64,000 nt of DNA from Pedobacter steynii (GCF_001721645.1 NZ_CP017141.1:3782001-3846000), one strand, 5' to 3'; counted from the first letter of the stretch, positions 36,540 to 45,142 are shown. Notes: a model not told the origin generated them from the sequence alone. A program made the numbers and translations.

Positions 36540-36935
36540 ATGGCTTTTAAAACCAGATTGACTCTAGGATCCAAAGAATTCGATGTGCTGCAATGCAGTT
36601 TTTCCTTAAACAGAGATGTGGACGCAAAAGGACGTCCGTCATCAGGTGTTTATGGTGGAACAATTCACATTGAAGTAGAATCAACAGAAGATACTTCAGT
36701 TGTGGAATCAATGGTAAACAATCAATACAAAGCATTATCAGGTAACATCATCTTTAAAAGAGGTGAAGAAGATGCAAAAATGAAAGAACTTTCCTTTGAA
36801 GATGGTTATATCATCCAATACACGGAAGGTATTGCTGTTCATGATAAAACTCCTATGACTTTAAGTTTTGTGATTTCTGCGAGAAAATTAAAGCTTGGCA
36901 ATGCCGAGCATACCAACGATTGGCCAAAGGCTTAA
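36540..36935 (+). CDS. hcp: T6SS tube protein Hcp (TssD)
   Basis: A 131-residue Bacteroidetes Hcp. Family segments: 'DVDAKGRPSSGVYGGTIHIEVESTEDTSVVESMVNNQYK' at about 27-65, 'GEEDAKMKELSFEDGYI', and the conserved C-terminal 'AEHTNDWPKA'. It stacks as hexamers inside the TssBC sheath. It lies behind its own upstream region, apart from the main operon, which suits the high expression usual for hcp. Confidence 0.93.
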   Translation: MAFKTRLTLGSKEFDVLQCSFSLNRDVDAKGRPSSGVYGGTIHIEVESTEDTSVVESMVNNQYKALSGNIIFKRGEEDAKMKELSFEDGYIIQYTEGIAVHDKTPMTLSFVISARKLKLGNAEHTNDWPKA

Positions 36936-36945
36936 TTGTTAAATC

Positions 36946-36982
36946 AATTCATGTCATCCTGCTTAACCGGATGACATGAATT
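36946..36982 (+). terminator. Hairpin after hcp
   Basis: A 14-bp perfect stem (AATTCATGTCATCC) with a 9-base loop, 11 bases after hcp. The following T-run is poor (AGTATTTG), so it may stabilise hcp mRNA as much as terminate. Confidence 0.6.
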
Positions 36983-37000
36983 AGTATTTGAAGAATCAAC

Positions 37001-37897
37001 ATGTCGGATTTTCGTTTAGAAGTATTTTATACCGTAGCCAAGCGGCTCAGTTTTACCAAAGCAGCTACTGCTTTGTTTATTACCCAACCAGCTGTAACCA
37101 AGCACATCCACGAGTTAGAACAGCAGTATAATAATAAATTATTTGAGCGTAAAGGCAATACGATTCAACTCACTCCTGCCGGAGATCTGCTGCTTAGCCA
37201 TACCGAAACACTCTTTGCCATTTATCGCAATATTGATTTTGATATGAACACTCTTGTTCATAAAAAAGAAGGTGCCTTAAGTCTGGGGGCCAGTACCACT
37301 ATTGCCCATTATATTATTGCGCCATTATTGGCGGGATTTAAGAAGAAGTTTGAAGACATCAGGCTCAATCTGGTTAATGGAAATACCGAACAGATTGAAA
37401 AGGCCTTGCTGGATAAAGAAATTGATTTAGGTATTGTAGAAGGGAAATCCAAAAATCAGGAAATCAGCTATACGGAATTTATCAGGGATGAAATTGTATT
37501 GGTCTGCAGTAAAGACCATCCTCTGGCTAGAAAAGGTGTTTTAACCGCAGAAGCATTGAAATTACATTCCTTTGTGATGCGGGAGCAAGGTTCCGGAACC
37601 CGGGAGGTGATCGACCATGCCTTAAAAGAGCTGGGCCTGAAAATGGCTGATCTGAAGATGGAGATTCAGCTGGGGAGTACTGAAAGTATTAAATCTTACC
37701 TGATGAATTCTTCCTGTCTGGCATTTATTTCTATTCACGGGCTTGCCAAAGAACTGCAAAACGGAAGTCTTCATATCATCGATATAGCAGGATTGAGTAT
37801 CGAACGTTATTTCTATTTCATTCATCTTCAGGGAAAGCTGGATGGTTTATCAGAAATATTCTTACGTCATGCCCAGTTGGCCTATAACCTGAGGTAA
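37001..37897 (+). CDS. LysR-family transcriptional regulator
   Basis: A 298-residue regulator with the N-terminal winged helix (1-62, 'FTKAATALFITQPAVTKHIHELEQQ') and a periplasmic-binding-like effector domain (about 88-295). The effector part resembles CysB/YeiE-type LysR proteins. It precedes a YeiH-type exporter by 73 bases in the same direction, the same pairing as yeiE-yeiH in enterobacteria. A sulfur anion is therefore a plausible inducer. Confidence 0.88.
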   Translation: MSDFRLEVFYTVAKRLSFTKAATALFITQPAVTKHIHELEQQYNNKLFERKGNTIQLTPAGDLLLSHTETLFAIYRNIDFDMNTLVHKKEGALSLGASTTIAHYIIAPLLAGFKKKFEDIRLNLVNGNTEQIEKALLDKEIDLGIVEGKSKNQEISYTEFIRDEIVLVCSKDHPLARKGVLTAEALKLHSFVMREQGSGTREVIDHALKELGLKMADLKMEIQLGSTESIKSYLMNSSCLAFISIHGLAKELQNGSLHIIDIAGLSIERYFYFIHLQGKLDGLSEIFLRHAQLAYNLR

Positions 37898-37970
37898 TGG
37901 GCGATAAACATTAGCAATTTGACCGCTAAGGCCACGATCCGGACTTTTGTTCCCAATCAATTAAGAGATT

Positions 37971-38903
37971 ATGGAACGAAGTCTGAATACCCGGAAAGTT
38001 GTTTTTTTAGCCGCAGCATTGTGTTGTCTGATGCCCTTTATGTCGCCGCCATTGGCTTTGCTGATGGGATTGATATTGGCGCAGGTAATGAAACACCCTT
38101 ATCTTCATTTAAACCAAAAAGTAACCAATTTATTATTGAAAATCTCGGTAGTAGGCCTGGGGTTTGGGATGAATGTATTTTCTGCGGCGAAGGCTGGAAA
38201 AGAAGGTTTTTTGTTTACCGTTATTTCCATTTCAGGGGTATTGGTACTCGGTTTTATTCTTGGCAAGGTCTTTAAAATAGAGCGTAAGACTTCTTATCTG
38301 GTTTCTGCGGGAACAGCCATCTGCGGGGGGAGTGCAATCGCGGCATTATCGCCTGTAATGAAAGCGGGAGAGAAAGAGATCTCTGTTTCCCTGGGGATTG
38401 TATTTATCCTCAATTCTCTGGCTTTGTTTCTGTTTCCTGCCATTGGGCATTTATTGGGCCTGTCGCAAACTCAGTTCGGAATGTGGTGTGCCGTTGCCAT
38501 TCACGACACCAGTTCTGTGGTAGGGGCAGCCAGTAAATATGGAGAAGAAGCATTGCAAGTCGCAACAACAGTTAAGCTGGCCCGCGCACTTTGGATTGTT
38601 CCGGTAGCTTTTGGAACGGCTTTTCTTTTTAAAAGTGAGCGTTGTAAAATTCAATTGCCTTATTTCATAGGGCTGTTTATTCTGGCCATGCTGGCCAATA
38701 CTTTTCTTCCTTCAGTGCGGGTTATTGCACCATATATGCTGATGATTGCTAAATCAGGACTGACATTGACCTTGTTCCTTATCGGGACCGGATTGTCTTT
38801 TAAGGTGGTCCGTGTGGTCGGCGTCAAGCCATTTTTGCAGGGACTGATCTTGTGGATCGCTATTTCTTCTTTTTCTCTATGGGCAATTATGAGCTTGATT
38901 TAA
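37971..38903 (+). CDS. YeiH-family putative sulfate/sulfite exporter
   Basis: A 310-residue membrane protein with about nine to ten helices, from the PF03601 (YeiH/YadS-like conserved hypothetical 698) family. Diagnostic segments are 'VSAGTAICGGSAIAALSPVMKAGEKE' at about 105-130 and 'AVAIHDTSSVVGAASKYGEEAL' at about 177-198. Family members are annotated as sulfate exporters, but transport is little tested. Sulfate and sulfite genes occur 10 kb away, which fits. Confidence 0.85.
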   Translation: MERSLNTRKVVFLAAALCCLMPFMSPPLALLMGLILAQVMKHPYLHLNQKVTNLLLKISVVGLGFGMNVFSAAKAGKEGFLFTVISISGVLVLGFILGKVFKIERKTSYLVSAGTAICGGSAIAALSPVMKAGEKEISVSLGIVFILNSLALFLFPAIGHLLGLSQTQFGMWCAVAIHDTSSVVGAASKYGEEALQVATTVKLARALWIVPVAFGTAFLFKSERCKIQLPYFIGLFILAMLANTFLPSVRVIAPYMLMIAKSGLTLTLFLIGTGLSFKVVRVVGVKPFLQGLILWIAISSFSLWAIMSLI

Positions 38904-38987
38904 CAAAAGAAAGTGTTTTTATTTAGGATAAAAGCAATAAATAAGGGAAATTTAAAAATCTTAAGTTCATTCTTTATTCAGATAGTT

Positions 38988-39461
38988 ATGCAGAAAAATA
39001 TGGTCACTTTTCGCTTTTTAAGCGAACCTGGAGATGTAAATTTTGGTGGTAAAGTTCATGGTGGGGCAGTGATGAAATGGATTGACCAGACCGCTTATAC
39101 CTGTGCGGTGAAATACAGCAGTCAATATTGTGTAACCGTTTATGTTGGAGGTATACGTTTTGTAAACCCCATCCATATCGGCGACATTGTAGAGGTCCAG
39201 GCCAGGATTCTGTATACGGGAAGAACAAGTATGCATATCGGGGTCGATATCATGACCATTAACCCCAAGACAAAGGTGGAAACAAAGGCAACCCATTGTG
39301 TGATTGTTTTTGCAGCGGTAGACGATGCCGGGAAAACAGTGCCTGTTCCGGAATGGGTTCCTGAAACAGAAGAAGAAAAAGCACTTCAGAAATATGCCAT
39401 CCGCCTGGCAGACATGAGGAAGGAAATCAACCAGGAAATGCAATATTATTTTAACGAGTAG
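38988..39461 (+). CDS. Acyl-CoA thioesterase, hotdog fold
   Basis: A protein of about 157 residues starting at the ATG 38988 ('MQKNMVTFRFL'); the frame opens earlier at a GTG (38913) but without family similarity. The segment 'VNFGGKVHGGAVMKWIDQTAYTCAVKYS' is the hotdog helix and loop of YciA/BFIT-type thioesterases, which hydrolyse acyl-CoA to free CoA. Chain-length preference cannot be told. Confidence 0.88.
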   Translation: MQKNMVTFRFLSEPGDVNFGGKVHGGAVMKWIDQTAYTCAVKYSSQYCVTVYVGGIRFVNPIHIGDIVEVQARILYTGRTSMHIGVDIMTINPKTKVETKATHCVIVFAAVDDAGKTVPVPEWVPETEEEKALQKYAIRLADMRKEINQEMQYYFNE

Positions 39462-39486
39462 CAATTTATAATAAACATATATAAAC

Positions 39487-39954
39487 ATGAATCAAAACGA
39501 TTATATCCATATTTACGACAGAGATTTACAAAGATTAATTACCGAAATGGAGGCTTATGTCCAAGCGGAAGAAATCTGGCTGGTTGCCCCAATGATTAGC
39601 AACTCTGCAGGACACCTTGCCCAACATCTGATTGGGAATTTAAAAACCTTTGTGACCGAGCCGCTTGCCGGTTTTCCATATGTGCGCGACAGAGACGCGG
39701 AGTTTAATTCCAGGAGGTTCAGTTACGAAGAACTCCTGAAAGAACTATATGCCCTGAAAGCAGAAGTTATCGAGAGCATTAAGCAGATCGATGACTTACA
39801 AGCTCCTTATCCTAAATTGATCAAAGACGTATATGAAGGCCAGACGATTGACTTTATGTTGTGTCATCTACTGGCTCATCTGGCCTATCATACCGGTCAG
39901 ATCAACTATCATAGAAGATTGCTGAGCACTGCGGCTACTCCAGTTCAAAAATAG
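39487..39954 (+). CDS. DinB-family protein
   Basis: A 155-residue four-helix protein of the DinB/DfsB-type superfamily. Candidate metal ligands are His in 'GHLAQHLIGNLK' (about residues 43-47) and in 'LLAHLAYHTGQINYHRRLL' (about 128-135). Bacteroidetes have many such proteins, thought to be metal-dependent thiol transferases or hydrolases using small thiols. Its 3' end overlaps the convergent flavodoxin-RidA gene by 20 bases. Confidence 0.8.
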   Translation: MNQNDYIHIYDRDLQRLITEMEAYVQAEEIWLVAPMISNSAGHLAQHLIGNLKTFVTEPLAGFPYVRDRDAEFNSRRFSYEELLKELYALKAEVIESIKQIDDLQAPYPKLIKDVYEGQTIDFMLCHLLAHLAYHTGQINYHRRLLSTAATPVQK

Positions 39955-41146
39955 CCTGGATCTCCACGGCAGAATTCATTGGCAGGGAGGAGGCACCAAG
40001 GGTAGCCCTGGTATGCATTCCACTCTCGCCAAGAATCTCTACCAATAAGTTGGAGGCTTCATTCATCAGTACGGCATGTTTGGTATATCCTGCGGCAGTA
40101 TAAAAGAATCCCGTGAGCTGTACGGCTTGTTTGACCTTGTCCAGGTCTCCGCCAGCAGCCTGCTTTAATACTGCAAGGATATTTAACAAGGTCTGACGGG
40201 TGGCCTGCTTTGCCTGTTCTTCTGTTACCTCCCTGTCTATCATTCCCGGATGTTCGACTTTTCCTGCCTTTAAGGCAATCTGATTGATGAATACCTGTTT
40301 ACCGGAAATCCGGAAAGGTTTGTAATTTCCTACAGGGGCAGGTGCATCAGGTAGTTGTATATTCAGGGCTTTTAATTTTGCTTCAATACGACCAGGTTTC
40401 GGGCTTCCGGATGCCGGGGAGGCAGATAAAGGAGGGATGTCCTTCTTTGTAAGCTGATATCCTTTTGCTGCTTTAGCCAAGGCATGACCCTGCAGCGAAG
40501 CGATGTGTAGTTCTCCTTTTGAGGGCCTGTTGCCATCAACTGCAGCAGCAAGAGAGGATGCCCCGAATACAGTATTTCCCTGAGGAATGGACTTGTCGAT
40601 TTCTGATGTACCCATGATGCCGGGAGAGATAATCGTCATCCCATGTACGGCAAGGGTATTCCAGAAGGACAATATTGCCCCTTCTCTCCCTGCTCCGCTT
40701 CCTGCCGACATAAACACGGTTGCAGGTTTTCCTTCCAGTTTATGTGCAGTCCAAAGGCCAACGGACTGATCCAGAAAGTAACGCATATCGGCAGACATGT
40801 TTCCGAAATGAACTGCTGAGCCGAAAGCAATGCCATCATATTCAGGTAATTCATCAATTGTTGCATAAGGAATGTTGGCAAAATCCTGTTTCACCTCATT
40901 TTCCAGGGGTTTGATTCTAGGAACCTGTTTTAATACGGCCTTAGCTCCAGGTAGCTTTTCTATTCCGGCGGCCATCTCTTTTGCCATTTTATAGGTTCCA
41001 CCATGCTCCGTATTGAAAAGGACCAGAACCTTTATTTCTGAATCTGTGCTTGTCATTTTGTTTTGCGCTTTTAGTAATGAACAGCTAAACAGGGAAAGCA
41101 GTACAAAAATGCCTGTTTTGATGCGCATTGAATTTATAGAATTCAT
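39935..41146 (-). CDS. Secreted fusion of a WrbA-like flavodoxin and a RidA domain
   Basis: A 403-residue protein (ATG 41146; ATG 41128, 'MRIKTGIFVLL', is equally possible). A signal peptide (to about residue 28, SLLKAQ) precedes a flavodoxin/WrbA-like domain (about 35-205, 'LFNTEHGGTYKMAKEMA', 'GSAVHFGNMSADMRYFLDQ'). A proline-rich linker follows, then a RidA/YjgF domain (about 255-403, 'APVGNYKPF', 'GMHTRATLGASSLPMNSAVEIQAIF') that keeps the Arg used by RidA to bind imino acids. RidA proteins normally act in the cytoplasm, so an exported fusion is unusual. It is divergent from the AraC gene at 41235. Confidence 0.78.
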   Translation of the reverse strand: MNSINSMRIKTGIFVLLSLFSCSLLKAQNKMTSTDSEIKVLVLFNTEHGGTYKMAKEMAAGIEKLPGAKAVLKQVPRIKPLENEVKQDFANIPYATIDELPEYDGIAFGSAVHFGNMSADMRYFLDQSVGLWTAHKLEGKPATVFMSAGSGAGREGAILSFWNTLAVHGMTIISPGIMGTSEIDKSIPQGNTVFGASSLAAAVDGNRPSKGELHIASLQGHALAKAAKGYQLTKKDIPPLSASPASGSPKPGRIEAKLKALNIQLPDAPAPVGNYKPFRISGKQVFINQIALKAGKVEHPGMIDREVTEEQAKQATRQTLLNILAVLKQAAGGDLDKVKQAVQLTGFFYTAAGYTKHAVLMNEASNLLVEILGESGMHTRATLGASSLPMNSAVEIQAIFELE

Positions 41147-41201
41147 GTGATTATTGATTTATAGGCACAAAGGTCTGGAATACCTGATGTCTTTAAATGT
41201 C

Positions 41202-41209
41202 TATATTTG
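41202..41209 (+). promoter_or_regulatory. -7 promoter element of the AraC gene
   Basis: TATATTTG is a full match to the Bacteroidetes TAnnTTTG element, 25 bases before the start codon at 41235. Confidence 0.6.
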
Positions 41210-41234
41210 CCAATAACATGTTAATATACGACAA

Positions 41235-42035
41235 ATGGAGCGAGCAAGGTTTTGCCATTTAACGGTTGATGCAGTACAGAAGGAGGCCTACGTATGGCAT
41301 GAGGCCGATTGGAGGTTTTCTGATGAATGGCATGCACACCATATGGGGCAGTTGATTTTTGTAGAAAAAGGAGTGCAATACCTGCATACTGCAGAAAGGA
41401 CTTATTTATTGCCTACCCATCATTGTGCCTGGATTCCTTCTGGATTGGTGCATAAGACATCCAGTCCGGTAAAACAGGTTTATCTGCGTTGCATATTTTT
41501 AAATAAAACTGCCGAAAATCCCTTTTTTAAGGAATTGAATATCTTCCATACTTCAAAGGTATTGAGAGAAATGATTCTGTTTACGGAACAATGGTCCCGT
41601 CTGGAAGAAGAGGATGCACTGGAACTGGATTTCCTTAAAGCGCTTGTTGGGATTTTACCGCTGACCTTTAATGCCGCCTTACCTCTGGTTCTTCCTGTTC
41701 CTCAGAATCCCAGAATTGCCAGTATGATTGATTACCTGACCGCTTGTGTGGAAACCGGAGGGGATATGGCGAGTGAGCTTAAGATACCTGAAGTTGCGGA
41801 GCGGTTTAACCTTTCCGCCCGGACAATGGAAAGACTTTTTAAACAGGATATCGGGATTACCGTTGCCGGATATATCAAACTATATAAAATGATCAAAGCC
41901 GTAGAGTTACTTTCTGTTTCAGGGGAGAATGTAAAGAGCGTTGCCATCAAGGTAGGTTATGATAGTGTATCCACCTTTAGCAATACTTTTTATAAAGTTC
42001 TTGGACTCCGTCCTCAGGAAATGCTGGTTTCCTGA
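41235..42035 (+). CDS. AraC-family transcriptional regulator
   Basis: A 266-residue regulator. The N-terminal cupin-like sensor domain has 'WHAHHMGQLIFVEKGV' and 'HHCAWIPSGLVH'. The C-terminal double helix-turn-helix (about 165-266) contains 'VAERFNLSARTMERLFKQDIG' and 'VAIKVGYDSVSTFSNTFYKVLGLRPQEM'. It is read divergently from the flavodoxin-RidA gene, with 88 bases between the starts, so it may control that gene. Confidence 0.88.
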   Translation: MERARFCHLTVDAVQKEAYVWHEADWRFSDEWHAHHMGQLIFVEKGVQYLHTAERTYLLPTHHCAWIPSGLVHKTSSPVKQVYLRCIFLNKTAENPFFKELNIFHTSKVLREMILFTEQWSRLEEEDALELDFLKALVGILPLTFNAALPLVLPVPQNPRIASMIDYLTACVETGGDMASELKIPEVAERFNLSARTMERLFKQDIGITVAGYIKLYKMIKAVELLSVSGENVKSVAIKVGYDSVSTFSNTFYKVLGLRPQEMLVS

Positions 42036-42077
42036 GGGGATAGGAGATGGTTATATTTTCTGCAGGTAGGAATTAAA

Positions 42078-42111
42078 AAAGGGTCAACAGGAGATTTCCT
42101 GCTAACCCTTT
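42078..42111. terminator. Probable bidirectional terminator
   Basis: AAAGGGT...CAGGA pairs with TCCTG...ACCCTTT around a short loop, between convergent genes. A-runs precede it, giving a T-run for the reverse strand. Confidence 0.6.
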
Positions 42112-42139
42112 CACCTGCGGGGGAAAGTGAGTTGTTGAA

Positions 42140-42580
42140 TTATTGAACCGTAGAAGGTTGTTTATTTACTTTCGAAGGATCGTAATTTAGTCCCGGCGAT
42201 AACCAATATAAAAGGACCATTCTGGAGTAACGGTAATTAAAAGGAGAGAATATAAATACCCCAATCAATAGAATCCCTACATAATACCACAGGTTTTCAT
42301 AAGTTAATGGCAGGCCTAATACATAGGCTGCAACGGCCATGGAGATCATCTCGGCAACGTTCATGGCGTAGCTCACGAACATTGCTACATAAAAGTATCC
42401 CGGTTCGCGTTCAAATTTCAAGTCGCAATGTGGACAACGTTCGTTCATCTTCTGCACCTTGAAGCCATAGGTTGCGCCGGTGAAAACTTTACCTTCGCGG
42501 CATCTTGGGCATTTTGAATGGGTAATGCCATACCATTGAGAAACGTGTGGTGTATGATTTAATTGATCGGTGCTGTTCAT
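42140..42580 (-). CDS. DUF983 membrane protein
   Basis: A 146-residue protein with two zinc-ribbon-like pairs (CPRCREGKVF and CPHCDLKF) followed by two membrane helices, the layout of DUF983. 'EREPGYFYVAMFVSYAMNVAE' is the family core. The function is unknown. It sits 11 bases after an AraC-type gene on the same strand. Confidence 0.85.
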   Translation of the reverse strand: MNSTDQLNHTPHVSQWYGITHSKCPRCREGKVFTGATYGFKVQKMNERCPHCDLKFEREPGYFYVAMFVSYAMNVAEMISMAVAAYVLGLPLTYENLWYYVGILLIGVFIFSPFNYRYSRMVLLYWLSPGLNYDPSKVNKQPSTVQ

Positions 42581-42591
42581 ATCTAGGTGTT

Positions 42592-43461
42592 TTAATTGTC
42601 TTGTTTTCTGAATTTATCCGGTGTGGTACCCACCTGTTTTTTAAAGAATTTTATGAAGTAGGAGTGGTCGCTAAAAGCGAGTTTCTCCGAGATTTCAGCG
42701 ATAGAAAGTTCCATGTTTACCAATAGCCGTTTAGCTTCTAAAATTACCCTGTCGCGGATAAGCTGCCCTGCTGGAACACCTAAAAGGTCATTACACAAGG
42801 CATTTAAATGATTTGGAGTAATATATAACAACTCGGCGTACTGTTTAGGAAACCTCAGTTCAACGAAATTAGTTTCGATCAGTTTCTTAAAACTCTTTAG
42901 CAGGGTCTGGTTATAGGAATTGGTTTGGGTCTGTTGTTTTAAACTCAAGCCTCTGGAAACCTGAATAAAGATGTTTAACATCAATATCCTAACCAGGTCT
43001 GCATCAAATGCACGTGCTTCTTTTCCTTCATTTAGTATTTCTTCAAAGAGGGCTGCAACCTTTTCTCTCGCATCAGCTGGCAAGACCAGTACTGCATCTC
43101 CGGAGTGCTCATCAAAGAAACTGAAATTCTCCAGATACAAGGGATTGTACAAAAAGGATTTAAAATAATCCTCAGAAAAATTGATGATATAACCCTCAAC
43201 CTCTGTATTAAATGACCAGCTATGAACCTGACCAGGAGTCATGAAATAGATCAAACCAGGCATTACCGGGTAATTTTGAAAATCTATGGTCTGACTGCCA
43301 CTTCCGCTGGTAAAATAAACCAAATGGTAAAAGGAGTGACGGTGAGCAGAATGTAAGTGCAGGTACTGCCTGGAATAATGCCCAAACCTGCTGACAAGGA
43401 TACCGGCATTTTTGTATTCCTCAAAAGTACTGATGTCGTAAACAGGGATATCATTTTTCAT
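42592..43461 (-). CDS. AraC-family transcriptional regulator
   Basis: About 289 residues, starting at ATG 43461 ('MKNDIPVYD'); the TTG two codons upstream is less likely. The N-terminal cupin sensor has 'HSFYHLVYFTSGSG' and 'PGLIYFMTPGQVHSW'. The C-terminal AraC domain (about 185-289) has 'YAELLYITPNHLNALCND' and 'ISEKLAFSDHSYFIKFFKKQVGTTPDKFR'. It is probably co-transcribed with the DUF983 gene. Confidence 0.88.
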   Translation of the reverse strand: MKNDIPVYDISTFEEYKNAGILVSRFGHYSRQYLHLHSAHRHSFYHLVYFTSGSGSQTIDFQNYPVMPGLIYFMTPGQVHSWSFNTEVEGYIINFSEDYFKSFLYNPLYLENFSFFDEHSGDAVLVLPADAREKVAALFEEILNEGKEARAFDADLVRILMLNIFIQVSRGLSLKQQTQTNSYNQTLLKSFKKLIETNFVELRFPKQYAELLYITPNHLNALCNDLLGVPAGQLIRDRVILEAKRLLVNMELSIAEISEKLAFSDHSYFIKFFKKQVGTTPDKFRKQDN

Positions 43462-43469
43462 ATACAAAG

Positions 43470-43500
43470 ATACCCCTTAGTCCTGATTCTTAAGGGGTAT
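43470..43500. repeat. 10-bp inverted repeat at the AraC start
   Basis: ATACCCCTTA and TAAGGGGTAT with an 11-base spacer, ending 9 bases before the AraC start codon (43461). On the reverse strand its left arm overlaps TATCTTTG, a TAnnTTTG match. It could be an operator for autoregulation, and the transcript might be nearly leaderless. Confidence 0.45.
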
Positions 43501-43565
43501 TAATTCTTTATAAAATGGTACTTTTTACTGATTGTGATTTTTGTACTCTTATCGAAATGGCTATA

Positions 43566-44012
43566 TCAGGCTTTTATTCCGTCTTCCTGTGGTGTTTTTA
43601 ATTCTGTGGCCGTTTTTTTAAAGACCCAATATTTTTGTAAAATGTAGTTAAAACCGAGGGAGACGATGATATCTACCATGATCCTGCTGATTTTATAGTC
43701 CAGGCGTAGCCAGTTGGTAAAAAGATAGGTGCCTGAAGACTTGAGCGCAATGCTTCCTGCAACTACAAAGATGAATTTTGCCAGCTGGAAGCCTACAGGT
43801 GATTTATTGGCCTGATTGGCATTAAATGTCCAGTAACGGTTGATCGAGAAGTTAACAATCGCACCAATTACGCCGCCAATGGCGATAGATATGGTATAAT
43901 GAATGTGAAGCAGTTCTGTACAGGCGATCATGATCAGGTAATCCAGAATTCCGCCTAAGAAAGCTGAAACCTGCGCCTTTGCAAATACATATACAGATTT
44001 CTTTCTACTCAT
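43566..44012 (-). CDS. GtrA-family membrane protein
   Basis: A 148-residue protein with four helices, typical of GtrA ('IAIGGVIGAIVNFSINRYWTFN' at about 42-63 and 'NYILQKYWVFK' at the end). Family members are thought to flip polyprenyl-linked sugars or are linked to surface glycan building. Its start overlaps the stop of the phosphotransferase gene upstream by 1 base, so the two form an operon. Confidence 0.85.
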   Translation of the reverse strand: MSRKKSVYVFAKAQVSAFLGGILDYLIMIACTELLHIHYTISIAIGGVIGAIVNFSINRYWTFNANQANKSPVGFQLAKFIFVVAGSIALKSSGTYLFTNWLRLDYKISRIMVDIIVSLGFNYILQKYWVFKKTATELKTPQEDGIKA

Positions 44013-44737
44013 TAAATGGCTTTTTTCTTTGCTTCCCGTTCTGCTTTATCTCTGATATCACCAAGTTTTAACAGCTTCCTGGTATCAATGAAATTAATAA
44101 TAAATAAGGTAATACAGATTCCTGCAGCAAAATATTCTATTAAATGTCCAAAAATGACTTCCATAATTATAATCAACGCAAGGATGATCCTGATCTCTGT
44201 AGGACCAACCAGACCTGCATCGATACTATAGATATCCGTAATTTTATAGCGCAGTTGCGAAATGATCATTGCCCATCCATAAAGAACCACGAAAACGAAA
44301 GCAATAAGTTCATATTCATTTCTGGCATAAACCAGATAACCCAGGCCAATGAGTACGGTACTGGCCCAATCCATAATGATGTCTAAGGAAAAGCCATACC
44401 ATTTACGGGGGATATTCCTGTAATAAGCAATCCTTCCGTCCAGCGAATCACCGAACCAGTTAATTGCCAGTCCTAATACCCCAAGCAATAAGTATTCCCT
44501 GCTTAGATAGGTGGCAAGGATAAATCCGGTAAGGACAAGCGCTGAACCAGCTGTACCGATGAAGGTCAGCATATCAGAAGTAATAAAGGATGGAACCCGT
44601 TTAACGAGATAGGAAATGGTGCTTTGCTCTACACCACTTAAAATATTAGTTCGCTTTCTATCCTGGAATATTCTTTTTAAAATACTGTTGTCGCCGGTAA
44701 CCGGACGCGCTTCTTCTCTCAATTTGTTTTCTTCCAT
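44012..44737 (-). CDS. CDP-alcohol phosphatidyltransferase-family protein
   Basis: A 241-residue membrane enzyme candidate with about six helices. The family signature DxxDGxxAR...GxxxDxxxD is mostly present as DSLDGRIA...GFSLDIIMD. The Arg directly after Ala is a Tyr, with an Arg two residues later. These enzymes join a CDP-activated lipid to an alcohol such as inositol or glycerol phosphate. The variant motif makes the alcohol hard to guess. It forms an operon with the GtrA gene. Confidence 0.8.
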   Translation of the reverse strand: MEENKLREEARPVTGDNSILKRIFQDRKRTNILSGVEQSTISYLVKRVPSFITSDMLTFIGTAGSALVLTGFILATYLSREYLLLGVLGLAINWFGDSLDGRIAYYRNIPRKWYGFSLDIIMDWASTVLIGLGYLVYARNEYELIAFVFVVLYGWAMIISQLRYKITDIYSIDAGLVGPTEIRIILALIIIMEVIFGHLIEYFAAGICITLFIINFIDTRKLLKLGDIRDKAEREAKKKAI

Positions 44738-44942
44738 TCAGGCTGTATAATTATATTCCTTTAGAATATCCCGCAAAAATATGTAAATGAATCCTGACTT
44801 TAAGGAAAAAAAAGTTAAATGTTAGGTAGATCTAGCAATTGGATGACTGAAAATCTTCGATTTAATTTTTTTTTACAAAAAGTCTATTGAATTAGTAGTC
44901 TTTATTGTATCTTTGCTGACAGTAAAGTTCTTACATTTATTT
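44738..44942 (+). promoter_or_regulatory. Promoter region of the riboswitch-controlled gene
   Basis: TATCTTTG at 44908-44915 is a full TAnnTTTG match, with TTG at 44887-44889 as the -33 element (18-base spacer). Transcription should start near 44920, about 23 bases before the riboswitch. The rest of this AT-rich stretch shows no gene. Confidence 0.65.
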
Positions 44943-45043
44943 ACTTATCCAGAAAGACTGAGGGAAAGGCCCTGTGATGTCTTAGCAACCTGTTGAATAA
45001 TAAGGTGCTAATTCCTGTCCGCCAAAGGCGGAAGAGATAAGTT
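44943..45043 (+). promoter_or_regulatory. SAM-I (S-box) riboswitch
   Basis: The conserved parts occur in order: P1 strand CTTATC (44944-44949), GAGGGA...GGCCC...TGATG, GCAACC, then GGTGCTAATTCC, a CCGCC/GGCGG hairpin, and the closing AGATAAG of P1. This is the S-adenosylmethionine aptamer. The 100 bases between it and the gene hold a TAGATT/AATCTA hairpin and a GAAACC/GGTTTC hairpin but no clear intrinsic terminator. The mode of control (termination or translation) is therefore open. Confidence 0.92.
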
Positions 45044-45142
45044 GTTTGAAACCCATGCTTGTGGTTTCTCTTTGACTCATCCATTGCCTTATTTCTCGAA
45101 ACTGATTAAGTAGATTTTTATTAATCTATTAAACCCATTAAA

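Noticed and set aside
21119..36935. Phage or pyocin-like contractile particle rather than T6SS
   Set aside because: ClpV, Hcp, TssB/TssC and TssK/N/R types are present, and no tail fibre, lysis or capsid genes are seen.
37919..38275. 118-codon forward ORF overlapping the YeiH gene
   Set aside because: It is out of frame with the clear YeiH-family membrane protein and has no recognisable features.
45048..45080. GAAACC/GGTTTC hairpin as the riboswitch terminator
   Set aside because: Only six pairs and no T-run; not enough for an intrinsic terminator.
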